DNA of 5,233 nt, from assembly GCA_041627475.1 (NCBI GenBank), contig JBFKQZ010000222.1:1-5233 (forward strand), in the 5' to 3' direction. Origin of the DNA: JBFGFG01 sp041627475 (GTDB lineage: Bacteria; Actinomycetota; Nitriliruptoria; Nitriliruptorales; Nitriliruptoraceae). The notes under the pieces were generated by a model. That model saw only the letters and a list, made by a program, of their open reading frames with translations, was not told where the DNA came from and did not search any database. A program made the translations under genes and the position numbers. Every line of letters begins with the position of its first letter. Position 1 is the stretch's first letter. Positions 5,182 through 5,233 of the stretch are shown piece by piece.

Positions 5182-5233
5182 GCGTCGTCGACGGCGTGGC
5201 GGCGGTCCTGTTCTCGGGCGTCGTGCTGTACGC
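5178..5233 (+). CDS. cydB: Cytochrome bd-type oxidase subunit II, N-terminal fragment
   Basis: Eighteen codons are visible before the window ends: MSVVDGVAAVLFSGVVLYA, with the last codon incomplete but fixed as Ala by its first two bases. This fits the first transmembrane helix of CydB, which typically reads like '..dl.A.vlf.gV.lYa'. The ATG at 5178 overlaps the cydA stop (ATGA), indicating translational coupling, and the G-run at 5167-5172 can serve as ribosome binding site 5 bases upstream. CydB is the structural partner of CydA in the oxidase. The identification rests on the short helix plus its position directly after cydA. Confidence 0.85.
   Translation, partial: MSVVDGVAAVLFSGVVLY

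Overview
The window is very GC-rich throughout. Its genes use G or C at almost every third codon position, and GTG starts are frequent. With the kinds of proteins encoded, this points to a high-GC Actinomycetota chromosome; I cannot name the genus. The content looks like ordinary core and housekeeping chromosome. I see no tRNA, rRNA, CRISPR array, insertion sequence, phage gene or other mobile element.

Layout, left to right. (1) The first 172 bases, minus strand, are the 5' end of a gene that looks like an amidase-signature-family amidase; the rest lies outside the window. (2) A divergent intergenic region of about 100 bases contains hairpins and palindromes. (3) A complete FAD-dependent D-amino-acid oxidase gene runs on the plus strand (276-1247). 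(4) Between it and the convergent trpS lies an imperfect 50-bp palindrome that probably acts as a bidirectional terminator. (5) trpS, tryptophanyl-tRNA synthetase, runs on the minus strand (1308-2318). (6) A 129-base divergent region separates trpS from a small GlsB/YeaQ-type three-helix membrane protein (2448-2717, plus). (7) An intergenic stretch with a 12-bp direct repeat and a perfect 11-bp inverted repeat follows. (8) Next is a bile acid:sodium symporter (BASS) family transporter (2832-3725, plus). (9) A short hairpin-bearing gap precedes cydA (about 3799-5181, plus), subunit I of a cytochrome bd-type oxidase with a short Q-loop. Its stop codon overlaps the start of cydB, of which only the first 18 codons are present.

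Only cydA-cydB is a clear operon, joined by an ATGA overlap; the two subunits form one membrane oxidase. The amidase and D-amino-acid oxidase share a divergent promoter region and could both act in catabolism of amides or D-amino acids, but nothing in the sequence proves a link. trpS, the small membrane protein and the BASS transporter appear to be independent units separated by hairpins.

I did not find an undescribed system. The points most worth a second look are the non-canonical cytochrome bd subunit I, the long palindrome between dao and trpS, and substitutions in a normally conserved active-site segment of TrpRS.
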